Shown: in pieces, positions 51,069-59,206 of the stretch
How positions within the stretch are numbered: position 1 is the stretch's first letter
Layout of the letters: every line of letters begins with the position of its first letter
Made by a program: the position numbers and the translations under genes
From: Intestinimonas timonensis
GTDB lineage: Bacteria; Bacillota; Clostridia; Oscillospirales; Oscillospiraceae
Reading direction: 5' to 3'
DNA: 64,000 nt
NCBI RefSeq assembly: GCF_900626145.1
Contig: NZ_LR130816.1
Location: forward strand, 1 to 64,000
Notes under the pieces: model-generated
Told to the model about the DNA's origin: nothing
The model's input: the letters and a program-made list of their open reading frames with translations, nothing else
Database searches by the model: none

Positions 51069-52085
51069 TCAGCCCGCCGCAGACATAGAGGCAGCGAAGC
51101 GGTTCAAGCCGTTTTGGGCGTCGTTGAGGATTCCGTAACGCCCCATGAGGGTGACAGACACATCGGATTTCATTCCCCCATAGACCGCATCCTGGAATGT
51201 GAGCGCACCGGCACGGAGGGCGGCGCTGAAATAATCAAGATTGCTGAATACCATGGTATTGACGGCCAGATCCGGAAGCTCATGTTTGTCCAGGTAGTGG
51301 TGGGAGGGGGCGGGGAGCTGGCCAATCTGCCGCAGATAGCCCTTGACCTGGTCCAGCATGTCGGCGGCCTCCGCACCGGGGAGATCGGACGCGTCTACCA
51401 GGGTCTGCCCCACTTCTACTGCTTTCCAGTAGAGAGCGTAGGCCTGGTCCAGATAGGTCTGCATCTCCTGGAGCTGAGCCTGGGTGGCGGGGGTGTCGAT
51501 GCTGATGAGTTCGCTTTTATAGTGTGGGACCCCCACCAGCTCGGGCACCCAGGTCACCACCTTGCCCATCCGCTCGCCCACGGACCGGAGGGGGAGATAG
51601 AGGGTGTCGTCCACAAAGAAGGGATAGAGGGCAGTTCCGCCGCTGGCAAAGGTCCAGGGCGACCCGTCCACCGTCACGGTAAATTGACTGAGCAGCTGGA
51701 CATCGGCCCCCGATTCAAAATAGCGGTCCAACACGGCGAAATCCGCATCGTTCAATGGCACTGTGCTGTTGCTGAGTTTCGTCCGAACAAGTACCTCCTT
51801 GCCTGTGGCAAAAGCGGCTTTCCCGGCGGCCCGGTCCACTGAAAGCGTACAGCCCAACCAGTCGGCGGCGGTGTTGGCGGGCATATAGACGGTCCCGTTG
51901 CAAGAAAACAGATATGTTTTCTTGCCCTCCGCATTGGCGAACTCAGCGTCTTGGCCGTCCACATAAACATTTTGCACATAGGCCGTAACATGGGCGGCAG
52001 GCGCGGCGGCAGAGGCTGCCGCCATCGAGCCCAGCAGGGCCGCGCAGAGCAGCCCGGCCAACATACGGCGAAAAACAGGTTTCAT
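51069..52085 (-). CDS. Secreted stalk-domain (copper amine oxidase N-like) protein
   Basis: A 338-residue exported protein. The signal peptide is MLAGLLCAALLGSMAAASAA. Two stalk-domain repeats follow: VYVDGQDAEFANAEGKKTYL with TVYMPANTAADWLGC and FTVTVDGSPWTFASGGTALY with DTLYLPLRSVGERMGKVVTW. The C-terminal 130 residues are helical (IDTPATQAQLQEMQTYLDQA) and unlike known domains. Start chosen at the ATG behind GGGGAAG. It shares its domain type with the protein at 32992-34017. Confidence 0.85.
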   Translation of the reverse strand: MKPVFRRMLAGLLCAALLGSMAAASAAAPAAHVTAYVQNVYVDGQDAEFANAEGKKTYLFSCNGTVYMPANTAADWLGCTLSVDRAAGKAAFATGKEVLVRTKLSNSTVPLNDADFAVLDRYFESGADVQLLSQFTVTVDGSPWTFASGGTALYPFFVDDTLYLPLRSVGERMGKVVTWVPELVGVPHYKSELISIDTPATQAQLQEMQTYLDQAYALYWKAVEVGQTLVDASDLPGAEAADMLDQVKGYLRQIGQLPAPSHHYLDKHELPDLAVNTMVFSNLDYFSAALRAGALTFQDAVYGGMKSDVSVTLMGRYGILNDAQNGLNRFAASMSAAG

Positions 52086-52117
52086 ATCTTCCCCATCCTT
52101 TCCGGTCAAATCAAACC

Positions 52118-52150
52118 GGAGAGAGGGCCCTGGAAGGGCCCCTCTCCAGA
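52118..52150. terminator. Hairpin between two secreted-protein genes
   Basis: Imperfect stem gagagggccc / gggcccctctc. It could terminate the broken secreted-protein gene upstream; the T run is weak. Confidence 0.5.
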
Positions 52151-52163
52151 TTATTAGGTCTGA

Positions 52164-52811
52164 TTACTCCGCGGAGACGTACACGGTGCCAACGTCCACA
52201 CCGCCCCTGTCTGTGGAGGACCAAACTGTGATATAATCCCCACTATTCAGGATAAGATCGTCTCCACCCTGACTGCTCCCGCTGCCATTCGTTCTCAGAT
52301 ATACAAGCGTATAGGTGCCCAGCCTAATAGAGGCAGAGCCATACGTATTATCATAATGACGATTGTTATCCACGCGCACATTCAGACGTGTGGCCGAGTT
52401 ACGGATTGTGACATCATCAAATGTGACTGCTAAAACATCATAATTTTTATTCAGCTTTCCTTCTCCAACAATGATTGCCGGGGAAGCTGCGATCGTTATA
52501 GTATCTTCTACGGAAATGATATCTCCAATAGTGGGCGTGCTGCGGGTCACAGGAAGCCCGGCGGACTGCTTGGCGGAGTTTTGGATCAGAGCCAGCTATT
52601 CCGCCTTGGTGGCGCTGGCTGGAATCTCCACATTCAGCATATGTTCCTGTACTGAAGTCCCGTCGTCCTCCACCACCAGGACAGAGCGCGTGGTCCCGGC
52701 ATGGTCGGAGATCCGGTTCATAGGATCTGCCGCAGCTCCGGCGGGAGCCATCATGGAACAGACAACGCCAAGGGCCAGAAGAATCGCAGAAATTTGTTTG
52801 AACTTTTTCAT
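52164..52811 (-). pseudogene. Small secreted protein gene with an in-frame amber stop
   Basis: The frame opens MKKFKQISAILLALGVVCSM (a signal peptide ending near AGAAA) and runs to SATKAE, where TAG at 52596-52598 interrupts it. The same frame continues directly with LALIQNSAKQSAGLPVTRST and TITIAASPAIIVGEGKLNKN to an ordinary stop at 52164. The two halves form one protein of about 215 residues with a beta-rich C-terminus. The family is not recognised. Readthrough, a recent nonsense mutation or a sequencing error are the options. Confidence 0.7.
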
Positions 52812-52960
52812 TTTCTCGGCCATCCTTTCTATTTTACCATCTGATGTGTCTGTCTGAGTTCTTCTGCGCAAAATTGAAGTCCGGACAGGGTGTCACCCAG
52901 GTCCGCCGCCTTTACAGTCCAATGGACTCACCCCTCTCATCTGAATTTTATCGTCTTTGA

Positions 52961-53317
52961 TCACGGGCAAGTCGCCGTGTCGGTCTCTGTCACGCTCTCC
53001 CCACCAGACCGGGCCGTGGCCGTCAGTGTGTACCGCTCTCCCGACTTCATACCGGGACAGCTCTCCGAGAAGTTGATGCTGCCTCCTGCGTCCGAACGGT
53101 TCCATTCCTCCAGCACCATTCCGTCCGAGTCCTTCAGATAGACCAGCAACTCAATGGAATCTGTCGCCCGCGCCTTAACTGTACATTGAGCGCTGGAGCC
53201 GCGGAAACTTAAAATCGGTCTCAGTTCCGTAATTTGTGCGTACCGTGTGGCTGCGCCCGCCCATACCGCCAATACCATTATCAGGCCCGCAGCCAGCGCC
53301 GTTCGTCTCATCTTCAT
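52961..53317 (-). CDS. Small exported beta-sandwich-like protein
   Basis: A 118-residue protein with a signal helix (RRTALAAGLIMVLAVWAGAA) followed by a short beta-rich domain (ATDSIELLVYLKDSDGMVLE; YTLTATARSGGESVTETDTA) that looks Ig-like. It ends at the same level as many secreted Firmicute proteins of 110-130 residues. The start is an ATG ten bases after AAGGAG; an ATG seven codons upstream is an alternative. Its neighbours are also secreted proteins. Confidence 0.65.
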   Translation of the reverse strand: MKMRRTALAAGLIMVLAVWAGAATRYAQITELRPILSFRGSSAQCTVKARATDSIELLVYLKDSDGMVLEEWNRSDAGGSINFSESCPGMKSGERYTLTATARSGGESVTETDTATCP

Positions 53318-53402
53318 CTTTTGCACACTCCTTTTCATTTGATGACCTCGCTCGACTTCACTGTGTCTTCTGTCTATATAACAATCCGATGCACAGAAAA
53401 TT

Positions 53403-53452
53403 AACACCCCAGGAAGAATTTTTTCAAAAAATTCTTCCTGGGGTGTTTTCCG
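53403..53452. terminator. Long palindromic bidirectional terminator
   Basis: aacaccccaggaagaatttttt pairs with its complement over 21 or so bases around a tiny loop, with flanking A/T runs. It separates the anti-sigma gene from the secreted-protein genes. Confidence 0.9.
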
Positions 53453-53457
53453 ATGTT

Positions 53458-54171
53458 TTATTGCTCCACGGAAATGCTCTCCGCCATTCGGATCAGGTCC
53501 TCCGGCGGGGCCTCGCCCTCCAGCATGAAGAAGACCTTCTCCTTTTCATCTGTCCAGAGTAGGAAGCTGGGCTTTCCCTCCGTATTGGATGCAAAGAGGT
53601 GGGCTTTACACCCGTTGATCTCAATTTCGCTGTAATCCGAGTGTTCGTTGTCAATGGTCAGAGCACCGCTTGGTATTGAATACTCAAAATAGATCTTTTC
53701 TCCATACTCATTTTGATAGGTGATTTCATGAATAGACATGGTATCCCAAACGTCCACCTCCTCATACCCCTCCGGCAGCCAGGTGGGACGCCAGCAGCTC
53801 AAATCGGTCTCCGCCGCATCGCCGCCGTGGAACAGGAAGTCGGCGCTCACATCGGTCCAGACCATCAGCATCCGGGCCAGCTCGGCGGCCCAGACCCGGG
53901 CGGCGGGACTGGCCCAGAGGACGGCTCCGGCGGTGAGGGAGAGGACCAGCAGCAGGCCCGCGGCGGTCCGCAGGACCCGCGCCCACAGGGGCTTTTTCCT
54001 CCGTCCCGCCGCGAAGGGCCGGGCCAGGAAGGGGGCCATCTGTTCCTCCAGGGCGTCGGGGACCGGCTCCAGCGCTTCGGGCAGGTCCAGGGCCTCGGGC
54101 AGGTTGGCTTGGAGCAGCAGCTCCCGCAGGGCGTCGTCCTCCCGGCGCCGGCGGTCCATCTCCTCAGCCAT
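53458..54171 (-). CDS. Membrane anti-sigma-like protein with DUF4367
   Basis: A 237-residue protein: an acidic cytosolic N-terminal segment (MAEEMDRRRREDDALRELLL), one membrane helix near residue 75 (TAAGLLLVLSLTAGAVLWAS) and an outside domain with the DUF4367 pattern (PTWLPEGYEEVDVWDTMSIH; SIPSGALTIDNEHSDYSEIE). It overlaps the ECF sigma gene by eight bases, the classic place for an anti-sigma factor. A DUF4367 domain is common in such clostridial proteins. It would hold the sigma factor until an envelope signal arrives. Confidence 0.8.
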   Translation of the reverse strand: MAEEMDRRRREDDALRELLLQANLPEALDLPEALEPVPDALEEQMAPFLARPFAAGRRKKPLWARVLRTAAGLLLVLSLTAGAVLWASPAARVWAAELARMLMVWTDVSADFLFHGGDAAETDLSCWRPTWLPEGYEEVDVWDTMSIHEITYQNEYGEKIYFEYSIPSGALTIDNEHSDYSEIEINGCKAHLFASNTEGKPSFLLWTDEKEKVFFMLEGEAPPEDLIRMAESISVEQ

Positions 54172-54715
54172 AGTCGATCCCCTCCTCCCGCAGCTTTTTC
54201 ACCAGCAGCGCCCGGCCCCGGCGGTACCACACCGACGCCTTGGCGTCGGAGACGCCCAGCCGCCGTGCCGTCTCGCCGTTGCTCAGGCCCAGCACCAGCC
54301 GGCACTCCAGCGCCGCCTGGTAATGCTCCGGCAGGGCAGGGAGCAGCTCCCTGGCCCGGCGGGCGTCCGCCCGGACCGCCGCCGCCTCCTCCAGGTCCGG
54401 TCCCTCCGTCCCCAGCAGGGCCTCCGGCTCCTCCGGGAAGGGGGCGTACTTCCGCTCCTTCGCCAGCAGGTCCCGGCACTGGTTCTTCACTATAATAACG
54501 AGATATGCCGCCCTTTTTTCACAGGGCAGAGATAAAATTTTTGAAAAATTTTTGGCCGCCGCCGTCCAGGTCTCCTGAAAGGCGTCCCAGCGCCGCTCCT
54601 CCTCCCGGAAGAACCGCCCCGTCATGTGCCAGACCAGCCGCTCGTTGGCCCGGTAGAAGTCCAGAAAGGCCGCCTGGTCGTCCCGGTCCTCCAGCGCCGC
54701 CAGATAGATGAGCAT
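54164..54715 (-). CDS. ECF-type RNA polymerase sigma factor
   Basis: A 183-residue sigma-70 family protein with regions 2 and 4 only. Region 2 spans about residues 18-90 (YRANERLVWHMTGRFFREEE; RRWDAFQETWTAAAKNFSKI) and region 4 covers 125-180 (LLPALPEHYQAALECRLVLG; LSNGETARRLGVSDAKASVW). AGGAGG stands four bases before the ATG. It is coupled to the anti-sigma gene. The regulon is not seen; the neighbouring secreted-protein genes are candidates. Confidence 0.92.
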   Translation of the reverse strand: MLIYLAALEDRDDQAAFLDFYRANERLVWHMTGRFFREEERRWDAFQETWTAAAKNFSKILSLPCEKRAAYLVIIVKNQCRDLLAKERKYAPFPEEPEALLGTEGPDLEEAAAVRADARRARELLPALPEHYQAALECRLVLGLSNGETARRLGVSDAKASVWYRRGRALLVKKLREEGIDYG

Positions 54716-54744
54716 GGGCCCTCCCTCCTTCCGTGGTGACGGGA

Positions 54745-54780
54745 TAAAAAGCGCGCCCCGGGTCTCCATGGCCCGGGGCG
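54745..54780 (-). terminator. Terminator of the CBS-domain gene
   Basis: On the minus strand cgccccgggcc / ggacccggggcg is followed by CGCTTTTTATC, just past the stop of the CorC-like gene. Confidence 0.85.
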
Positions 54781-54787
54781 TACGCCC

Positions 54788-55735
54788 TCAATCCTCCTCT
54801 TTCTCCGGCAGCTTGGACACCAGCGCCCAGTCCACCCGGCGGTCGGCGATGGACTCCACCTGGATGTGGAGGCCGTGGGTGTCCACCTCCACCTGGCAGG
54901 GGCCGTCCTCCGGGATCACCGGCAGCTGGTCAAAGACCAGGCCGCCCAGGGTCTCGGAGTCCTCGTCCTCCGGAAACTCCATGTCCAGGGCGGCGGCCAC
55001 CTCGTCCAGCTCCGCCGAGCCGGAGATCCGCCACAGGTTCGCCTCCAGCTGGATGATCTCCTGGTCCTCCTGCCGGTCGAACTCGTCGTAAATGTTGCCC
55101 ACGATCTCCTCCAGCAGGTCCTCCATGGTCAGAAGCCCCGACGTGCCGCCGTACTCGTCCACCACGATGGCCATGTGGAATTTCTTGCTCTGCATGTCCC
55201 GGAAGAGTACGTCGGCCCGCACCGACTCCGGCACGAAGTAGGCCGGGCGCAGCAGCTCCCGGATGGGCTTGGGCTCCGGACGGCGGCTGTTGAGGAAGTA
55301 GTCCCGGCTGCTCAGAATGCCCAGCACGTCGTCGGCGTCCTCCCCGCACACCGGGAACCGGGACAGGCCCGACTCCTCGATGGTCTTGACGATCTCCTCG
55401 TCGGTGTCCTCCGCCCACAGCAGCACCATGTCGGTGCGGTGGACCATCACGTCCTCGGCCACGGTGTCGTTGAACTCGAAGACGTTCTCGATCATCTCCT
55501 TCTCATCGGCCTCCATGTCGCCCTTTTCCTCGCTCAGGTCCATGAGGGCCCGCAGGTCCTCCTCGGAGACCGACTCCCGCCCGGCCTCCGGGTTGATCCG
55601 GGTCAGGCGCAAAAAGGCATTCCAAGCAGCGTTCACGCCCCCGCCAAAGGGCGTCCACGCCTGGGACAGCAGCGCCCCCAGCAGAAACAGAACGATGCCC
55701 GCAAGTATGTACGGCCATAATGGGTCCGGCAGCAA
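54788..55735 (-). CDS. CorC/HlyC-type CBS-domain protein with a single membrane helix
   Basis: A 315-residue protein with one N-terminal helix (WPYILAGIVLFLLGALLSQA), two CBS domains (about residues 85-205: VMVHRTDMVLLWAEDTDEEI; FPVCGEDADDVLGILSSRDY; AIVVDEYGGTSGLLTMEDLL) and a C-terminal CorC/HlyC transporter-associated domain. Family members usually have a four-helix DUF21 domain; it is missing here. The best start is a TTG eight bases after GGAGG. CorC-type proteins regulate Mg/Co efflux or hemolysis in other species; here the short form may be regulatory only. Confidence 0.88.
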   Translation of the reverse strand: MLPDPLWPYILAGIVLFLLGALLSQAWTPFGGGVNAAWNAFLRLTRINPEAGRESVSEEDLRALMDLSEEKGDMEADEKEMIENVFEFNDTVAEDVMVHRTDMVLLWAEDTDEEIVKTIEESGLSRFPVCGEDADDVLGILSSRDYFLNSRRPEPKPIRELLRPAYFVPESVRADVLFRDMQSKKFHMAIVVDEYGGTSGLLTMEDLLEEIVGNIYDEFDRQEDQEIIQLEANLWRISGSAELDEVAAALDMEFPEDEDSETLGGLVFDQLPVIPEDGPCQVEVDTHGLHIQVESIADRRVDWALVSKLPEKEED

Positions 55736-55840
55736 GACAAATTCCTCCTCATGATCCCGGCCGGGAACGGACGCCCCGGCCGTCATTTTTCCGGTTTGGT
55801 CAACATTATAGCACAGAGCAGAAAACTTTTCACTATAAAG

Positions 55841-55869
55841 TTCAACTGAGCACCCAAATGTGGTATACT
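55841..55869 (+). promoter_or_regulatory. Promoter of the ClC channel operon
   Basis: TTCAAC (55841-55846) and TATACT (55864-55869), 17 bases apart, 60 bases upstream of the channel's ATG. The minus strand also has TATAAT (complement of 55804-55809), likely for the CBS-domain gene. Confidence 0.6.
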
Positions 55870-55929
55870 GTTCTCACTTTTCCGCGTCTCTTCCTTGTAT
55901 GACAGTTCCGTTTCAGGAGATGATGAGAG

Positions 55930-57210
55930 ATGAAGCCCCTTTCCGTCCCCCTGCGTGTCCTGCCCGACGAGTTGGGCGATTTTCTCCGCCGCGCCCTGTT
56001 CGCCGTGATCATCGGCCTGCTGGTGGGCGCCGTGGGCGTGGCCTTCCACTACGGCATCGACCTGGCCACCGAGCTGCGCCAGGAGCACCACTGGCTGCTG
56101 TTCTTCCTCCCCCTGGGGGGGCTGGCCATCGTGCTCCTCTACCGGGTCTGCGGCATTGAGAAGGACCAGGGCACCAACCTGGTGCTGGTGGCCGTCCGGG
56201 AGCATGAGCCCATGCGCCTGCGCACCGCCCCCCTCATCTTCCTCTCCACCGTCCTCACCCACCTGGTGGGCGGCTCCGCCGGCCGGGAGGGCGCCGCCCT
56301 CCAGCTGGGGGCCTCCATCTCCAGCAAGATCGGACACAAGCTGGGCCTGGACCCCGAGGAGGGCCGCATCGTTACCGTCTGCGGCATGGCTGCCGCCTTC
56401 TCCGCCCTCTTCGGGACCCCCCTCACCGCCGCTGTCTTCGCCCTGGAGGTGGTCCACGTGGGCGTCATCCAATACGCCGCCCTGGTCCCCGCCTTCCTGG
56501 CCTCCCTCACCGGCTTCCTGCTGGCCGGCTGGCTGGGGGTGCCTCCCACCGCCTATGCCGTCTCCGGCCTCCCCGCCCTCTCCCCCCTCTCTCTCCTCCA
56601 GATGGTGGTACTGGGCGCCCTGTGCGCTGTGCTGGCCGTCTTTTTCTGTGCCGTCACCCACGGCGCCGGACACCTCTACGCCAAGGTCCTCCCCGACCCC
56701 CGGTTCCGGGCCCTGGTGGGCGGCGCCCTGGTCCTCCTCCTCTCCCTGCTGGACGGCGGCCTGGCCCACCAGTACTACAACGGCGCCGGCGGCAACCTGG
56801 TGGAGGCCGCCGTCACCGGCGGCGGCGTGGGCGTAGAGCCCTGGGCCTTCCTGGCCAAGCTCCTCTTCACCGCCGTCACCCTGGGCGCCGGCTTCCGGGG
56901 CGGCGAGATCGTCCCCACCTTCGCCTGCGGCGCCACCTTTGGCTGCGTGGTCGCCCCCTTCCTGGGCCTGGAGCCCTCCTTTGGCGGCGCCGTCGGCACC
57001 GTGGCCGCCTTCTGCGGCGTCACCAACTGCCCCATCTCCTCCATCCTCCTGGCCTATGAGCTCTTCGGCGGCGGCGGGCTCCCCCTTTACGCCCTGGCCA
57101 TCGCCGTTGCCTACCGCCTGTCCGGCTACTCCGGCCTGTACAGCGAGCAGCAGATCGTCTACTCCAAACGTCTGCCCCACGCCCATTCCCTGGATCAGCC
57201 GGAGGAGTAA
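55930..57210 (+). CDS. ClC-family chloride channel or antiporter
   Basis: A 426-residue ClC protein with about ten membrane segments. The selectivity loop GGSAGREGAALQLGASISSK is present (GREGA replacing GKEGP), and GAGFRGGEIVPTFACGATFG is the family's second half loop. It lacks CBS domains. The Tyr of the anion path is not certain at this resolution, so channel versus Cl/H exchanger is open. GGAG precedes the ATG by about eight bases. It is followed by the serine dehydratase genes with 30 bases between. Confidence 0.92.
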   Translation: MKPLSVPLRVLPDELGDFLRRALFAVIIGLLVGAVGVAFHYGIDLATELRQEHHWLLFFLPLGGLAIVLLYRVCGIEKDQGTNLVLVAVREHEPMRLRTAPLIFLSTVLTHLVGGSAGREGAALQLGASISSKIGHKLGLDPEEGRIVTVCGMAAAFSALFGTPLTAAVFALEVVHVGVIQYAALVPAFLASLTGFLLAGWLGVPPTAYAVSGLPALSPLSLLQMVVLGALCAVLAVFFCAVTHGAGHLYAKVLPDPRFRALVGGALVLLLSLLDGGLAHQYYNGAGGNLVEAAVTGGGVGVEPWAFLAKLLFTAVTLGAGFRGGEIVPTFACGATFGCVVAPFLGLEPSFGGAVGTVAAFCGVTNCPISSILLAYELFGGGGLPLYALAIAVAYRLSGYSGLYSEQQIVYSKRLPHAHSLDQPEE

Positions 57211-57243
57211 AAACGTCTGTTTATCTCAACAAGGAGTTTTCCT

Positions 57244-57912
57244 ATGAACATTTTCGACATTATGGGCCCCATTATGGTGGGGCCGTCGTCCTCCCACACT
57301 GCCGGGGCCGTGCGGATCGGTCTCATTACCCGGCACCTGCTGGGCAGTCAGCCCGTCTCCGCCCAGCTCCTGCTCCACGGCTCCTTCGCCGCCACCGGCA
57401 AGGGCCACGGCACCGACCGTGCCTTGGTGGCAGGGCTGCTGGACATGGCCCCCGATGACCCCCGCATCCCTCAGGCCTTCGCTCTGGCCAGGGATGTCGG
57501 CATGGAGCTGAACATCTCCACCGCCGTTCTCCGGGGCGCCCACCCCAACACCGTCCTTCTGCGGGTCCGGGACGCCCAGGGCCGTGAGATGGAGGTCAAC
57601 GCCTCCTCCCTGGGCGGCGGCCGGGTGCGGGTCAACGCCATCGACGGCATGGAGGCCACCTTTACCGGCGACTACCCCACCCTCATCATCCGCAACCAGG
57701 ACAAGCCCGGCGCCGTGGCTGAGGTCACCGGCATCCTCTCCCGCCGTCAGGTGAACATCGCCACCATGCAGCTCTACCGGGACAAGCGGGGCGGACTGGC
57801 CGTCATGGTGCTGGAGAGCGACCAGCCCATCTGGGCCGAGGCCGTGGAGGAGCTGCGCGCCTCCCCCGGCATCGTCCGGGTGACCTATCTGGACATGGAA
57901 GGAGGGCATTGA
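57244..57912 (+). CDS. sdaAB: L-serine ammonia-lyase, iron-sulfur-dependent, beta subunit
   Basis: A 222-residue subunit. FDIMGPIMVGPSSSHTAGAV is the family's N-terminal core, and the C-terminal 80 residues form an ACT domain (NQDKPGAVAEVTGILSRRQV) used for effector binding in the enzyme. With the alpha subunit it deaminates serine to pyruvate and ammonia, feeding fermentation. AAGGAG before ATG. Confidence 0.95.
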   Translation: MNIFDIMGPIMVGPSSSHTAGAVRIGLITRHLLGSQPVSAQLLLHGSFAATGKGHGTDRALVAGLLDMAPDDPRIPQAFALARDVGMELNISTAVLRGAHPNTVLLRVRDAQGREMEVNASSLGGGRVRVNAIDGMEATFTGDYPTLIIRNQDKPGAVAEVTGILSRRQVNIATMQLYRDKRGGLAVMVLESDQPIWAEAVEELRASPGIVRVTYLDMEGGH

Positions 57913-57913
57913 C

Positions 57914-58771
57914 ATGTCATTTGGTTCCGTGGAAAGCCTGTTGCGGGCGGCGGAGTCCGTCCCGGTATGGGAGGCCGTTCTCCTGGATGACCTCAGCGAC
58001 CGGGGCGTAGAGCGGGAGGCCTCCTGGGAGAAGATGGCCGGACTCTGGCGGGCCATGGAGGAATCCGTGGCAAGCTACGACCCGGAGCGCCGCTCCGCCT
58101 GCGGCCTTACCGGCGGTGACGGCGCCAAGGTGGAGCATGCTCAGATCGGCCTGTGCGGCCCAGTGCTCACCGCCGTTATGGCCACCGCGTTGAAGGTTGG
58201 CGAGTGCAACGCCTGCATGGGCCGCATTGTGGCCGCCCCCACCGCCGGGGCCAGCGGCGTCCTCCCCGCCGTGCTGCTGCCCATGAAGGAGAAATACAAC
58301 TTTTCCGATGACGACATGGTTCGAGCCCTCTACGTCTCCGCCGGCTTCGGCCAGGTCATTGCCACCCGGGCCTCCATCGCCGGGGCCGAGGGCGGCTGTC
58401 AGGCCGAGGTGGGCTCGGCCTCCGCCATGGCCGCCGCCGCCCTGGTGGCCCTGCTGGGGGGTACCCCCGAGCAGATGGCCTGGGCCTGCGCCACCGCCCT
58501 CCAGAATCTGATGGGCCTGGTGTGCGACCCGGTGGCCGGGCTGGTGGAGCTCCCCTGCGTCAAGCGCAACGTCATCGGCGCCGTCAACGCCCTCACCGCC
58601 GCTGAACTGGCCCTGGCCGGGGTGGGCAGCCCCATCCCCTGCGACGAGGTCATCGACGCCATGCGCTCCGTGGGCGACGTTCTCCCCGCCTCCCTGCGGG
58701 AGACCGGCGGCGGCGGCTTGGCCGCCACCCCCACCGGCCGGCGTATCGCCGAGGAGCTGCTGGGCCGTTGA
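57914..58771 (+). CDS. sdaAA: L-serine ammonia-lyase, iron-sulfur-dependent, alpha subunit
   Basis: A 285-residue Fe-S subunit. AAPTAGASGVLPAVLLPMKE near residue 105 and GAEGGCQAEVGSASAMAAAA near 155 are the family signatures, with Cys residues (CNACMG, GGCQ, CVKRN) that bind the 4Fe-4S cluster. It starts one base after the beta-subunit stop, so the two are made in step. Confidence 0.95.
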   Translation: MSFGSVESLLRAAESVPVWEAVLLDDLSDRGVEREASWEKMAGLWRAMEESVASYDPERRSACGLTGGDGAKVEHAQIGLCGPVLTAVMATALKVGECNACMGRIVAAPTAGASGVLPAVLLPMKEKYNFSDDDMVRALYVSAGFGQVIATRASIAGAEGGCQAEVGSASAMAAAALVALLGGTPEQMAWACATALQNLMGLVCDPVAGLVELPCVKRNVIGAVNALTAAELALAGVGSPIPCDEVIDAMRSVGDVLPASLRETGGGGLAATPTGRRIAEELLGR

Positions 58772-58833
58772 CCGTTGCACGGCAATGCCCTGATATGTTA
58801 TACTTTTCTATATTTTCCAAAGGAGCCACGATC

Positions 58834-59202
58834 ATGTTCACCTTTAACCACTTCAATTTTAACGTCCTGGACCTGGAGCGGAGCCTGGCCTTCTACAAGG
58901 ACGCCCTGGGTCTGGTCCCCGTGTCGAAGAAGGAGGCCGACGACGGCTCCTTTACCCTGGTCTACCTGGGGGACGGTGTCTCCTCCTTCACGCTGGAGCT
59001 TACCTGGCTCCATGACCGGACCGAGCCCTATGATCTGGGCGAGGGCGAGTTCCACCTGGCTTTCACCGTGCCCGACATGGACGCTGCCCACCAGAAGCAC
59101 CAGGACATGGGCTGCATCTGCTTTGAAAATCCCGCTATGGGGATCTATTTCATTGAGGACCCGGACGGCTACTGGATCGAGATCGTCCCGGACAAGGGGT
59201 GA
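58834..59202 (+). CDS. VOC family protein (lactoylglutathione lyase-like)
   Basis: A 122-residue vicinal-oxygen-chelate protein. It reads FNHFNFNVLDLERSLAFYKD at the start and FIEDPDGYWIEIVPDKG at the end, as in glyoxalase I, with His near 6, a middle HLAF and Glu near the end as likely metal ligands. Glutathione-free clostridia use these for other thiol adducts, so the substrate is unsure. AGGAG lies ten bases before the ATG. Confidence 0.87.
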   Translation: MFTFNHFNFNVLDLERSLAFYKDALGLVPVSKKEADDGSFTLVYLGDGVSSFTLELTWLHDRTEPYDLGEGEFHLAFTVPDMDAAHQKHQDMGCICFENPAMGIYFIEDPDGYWIEIVPDKG

Positions 59203-59206
59203 GGAC

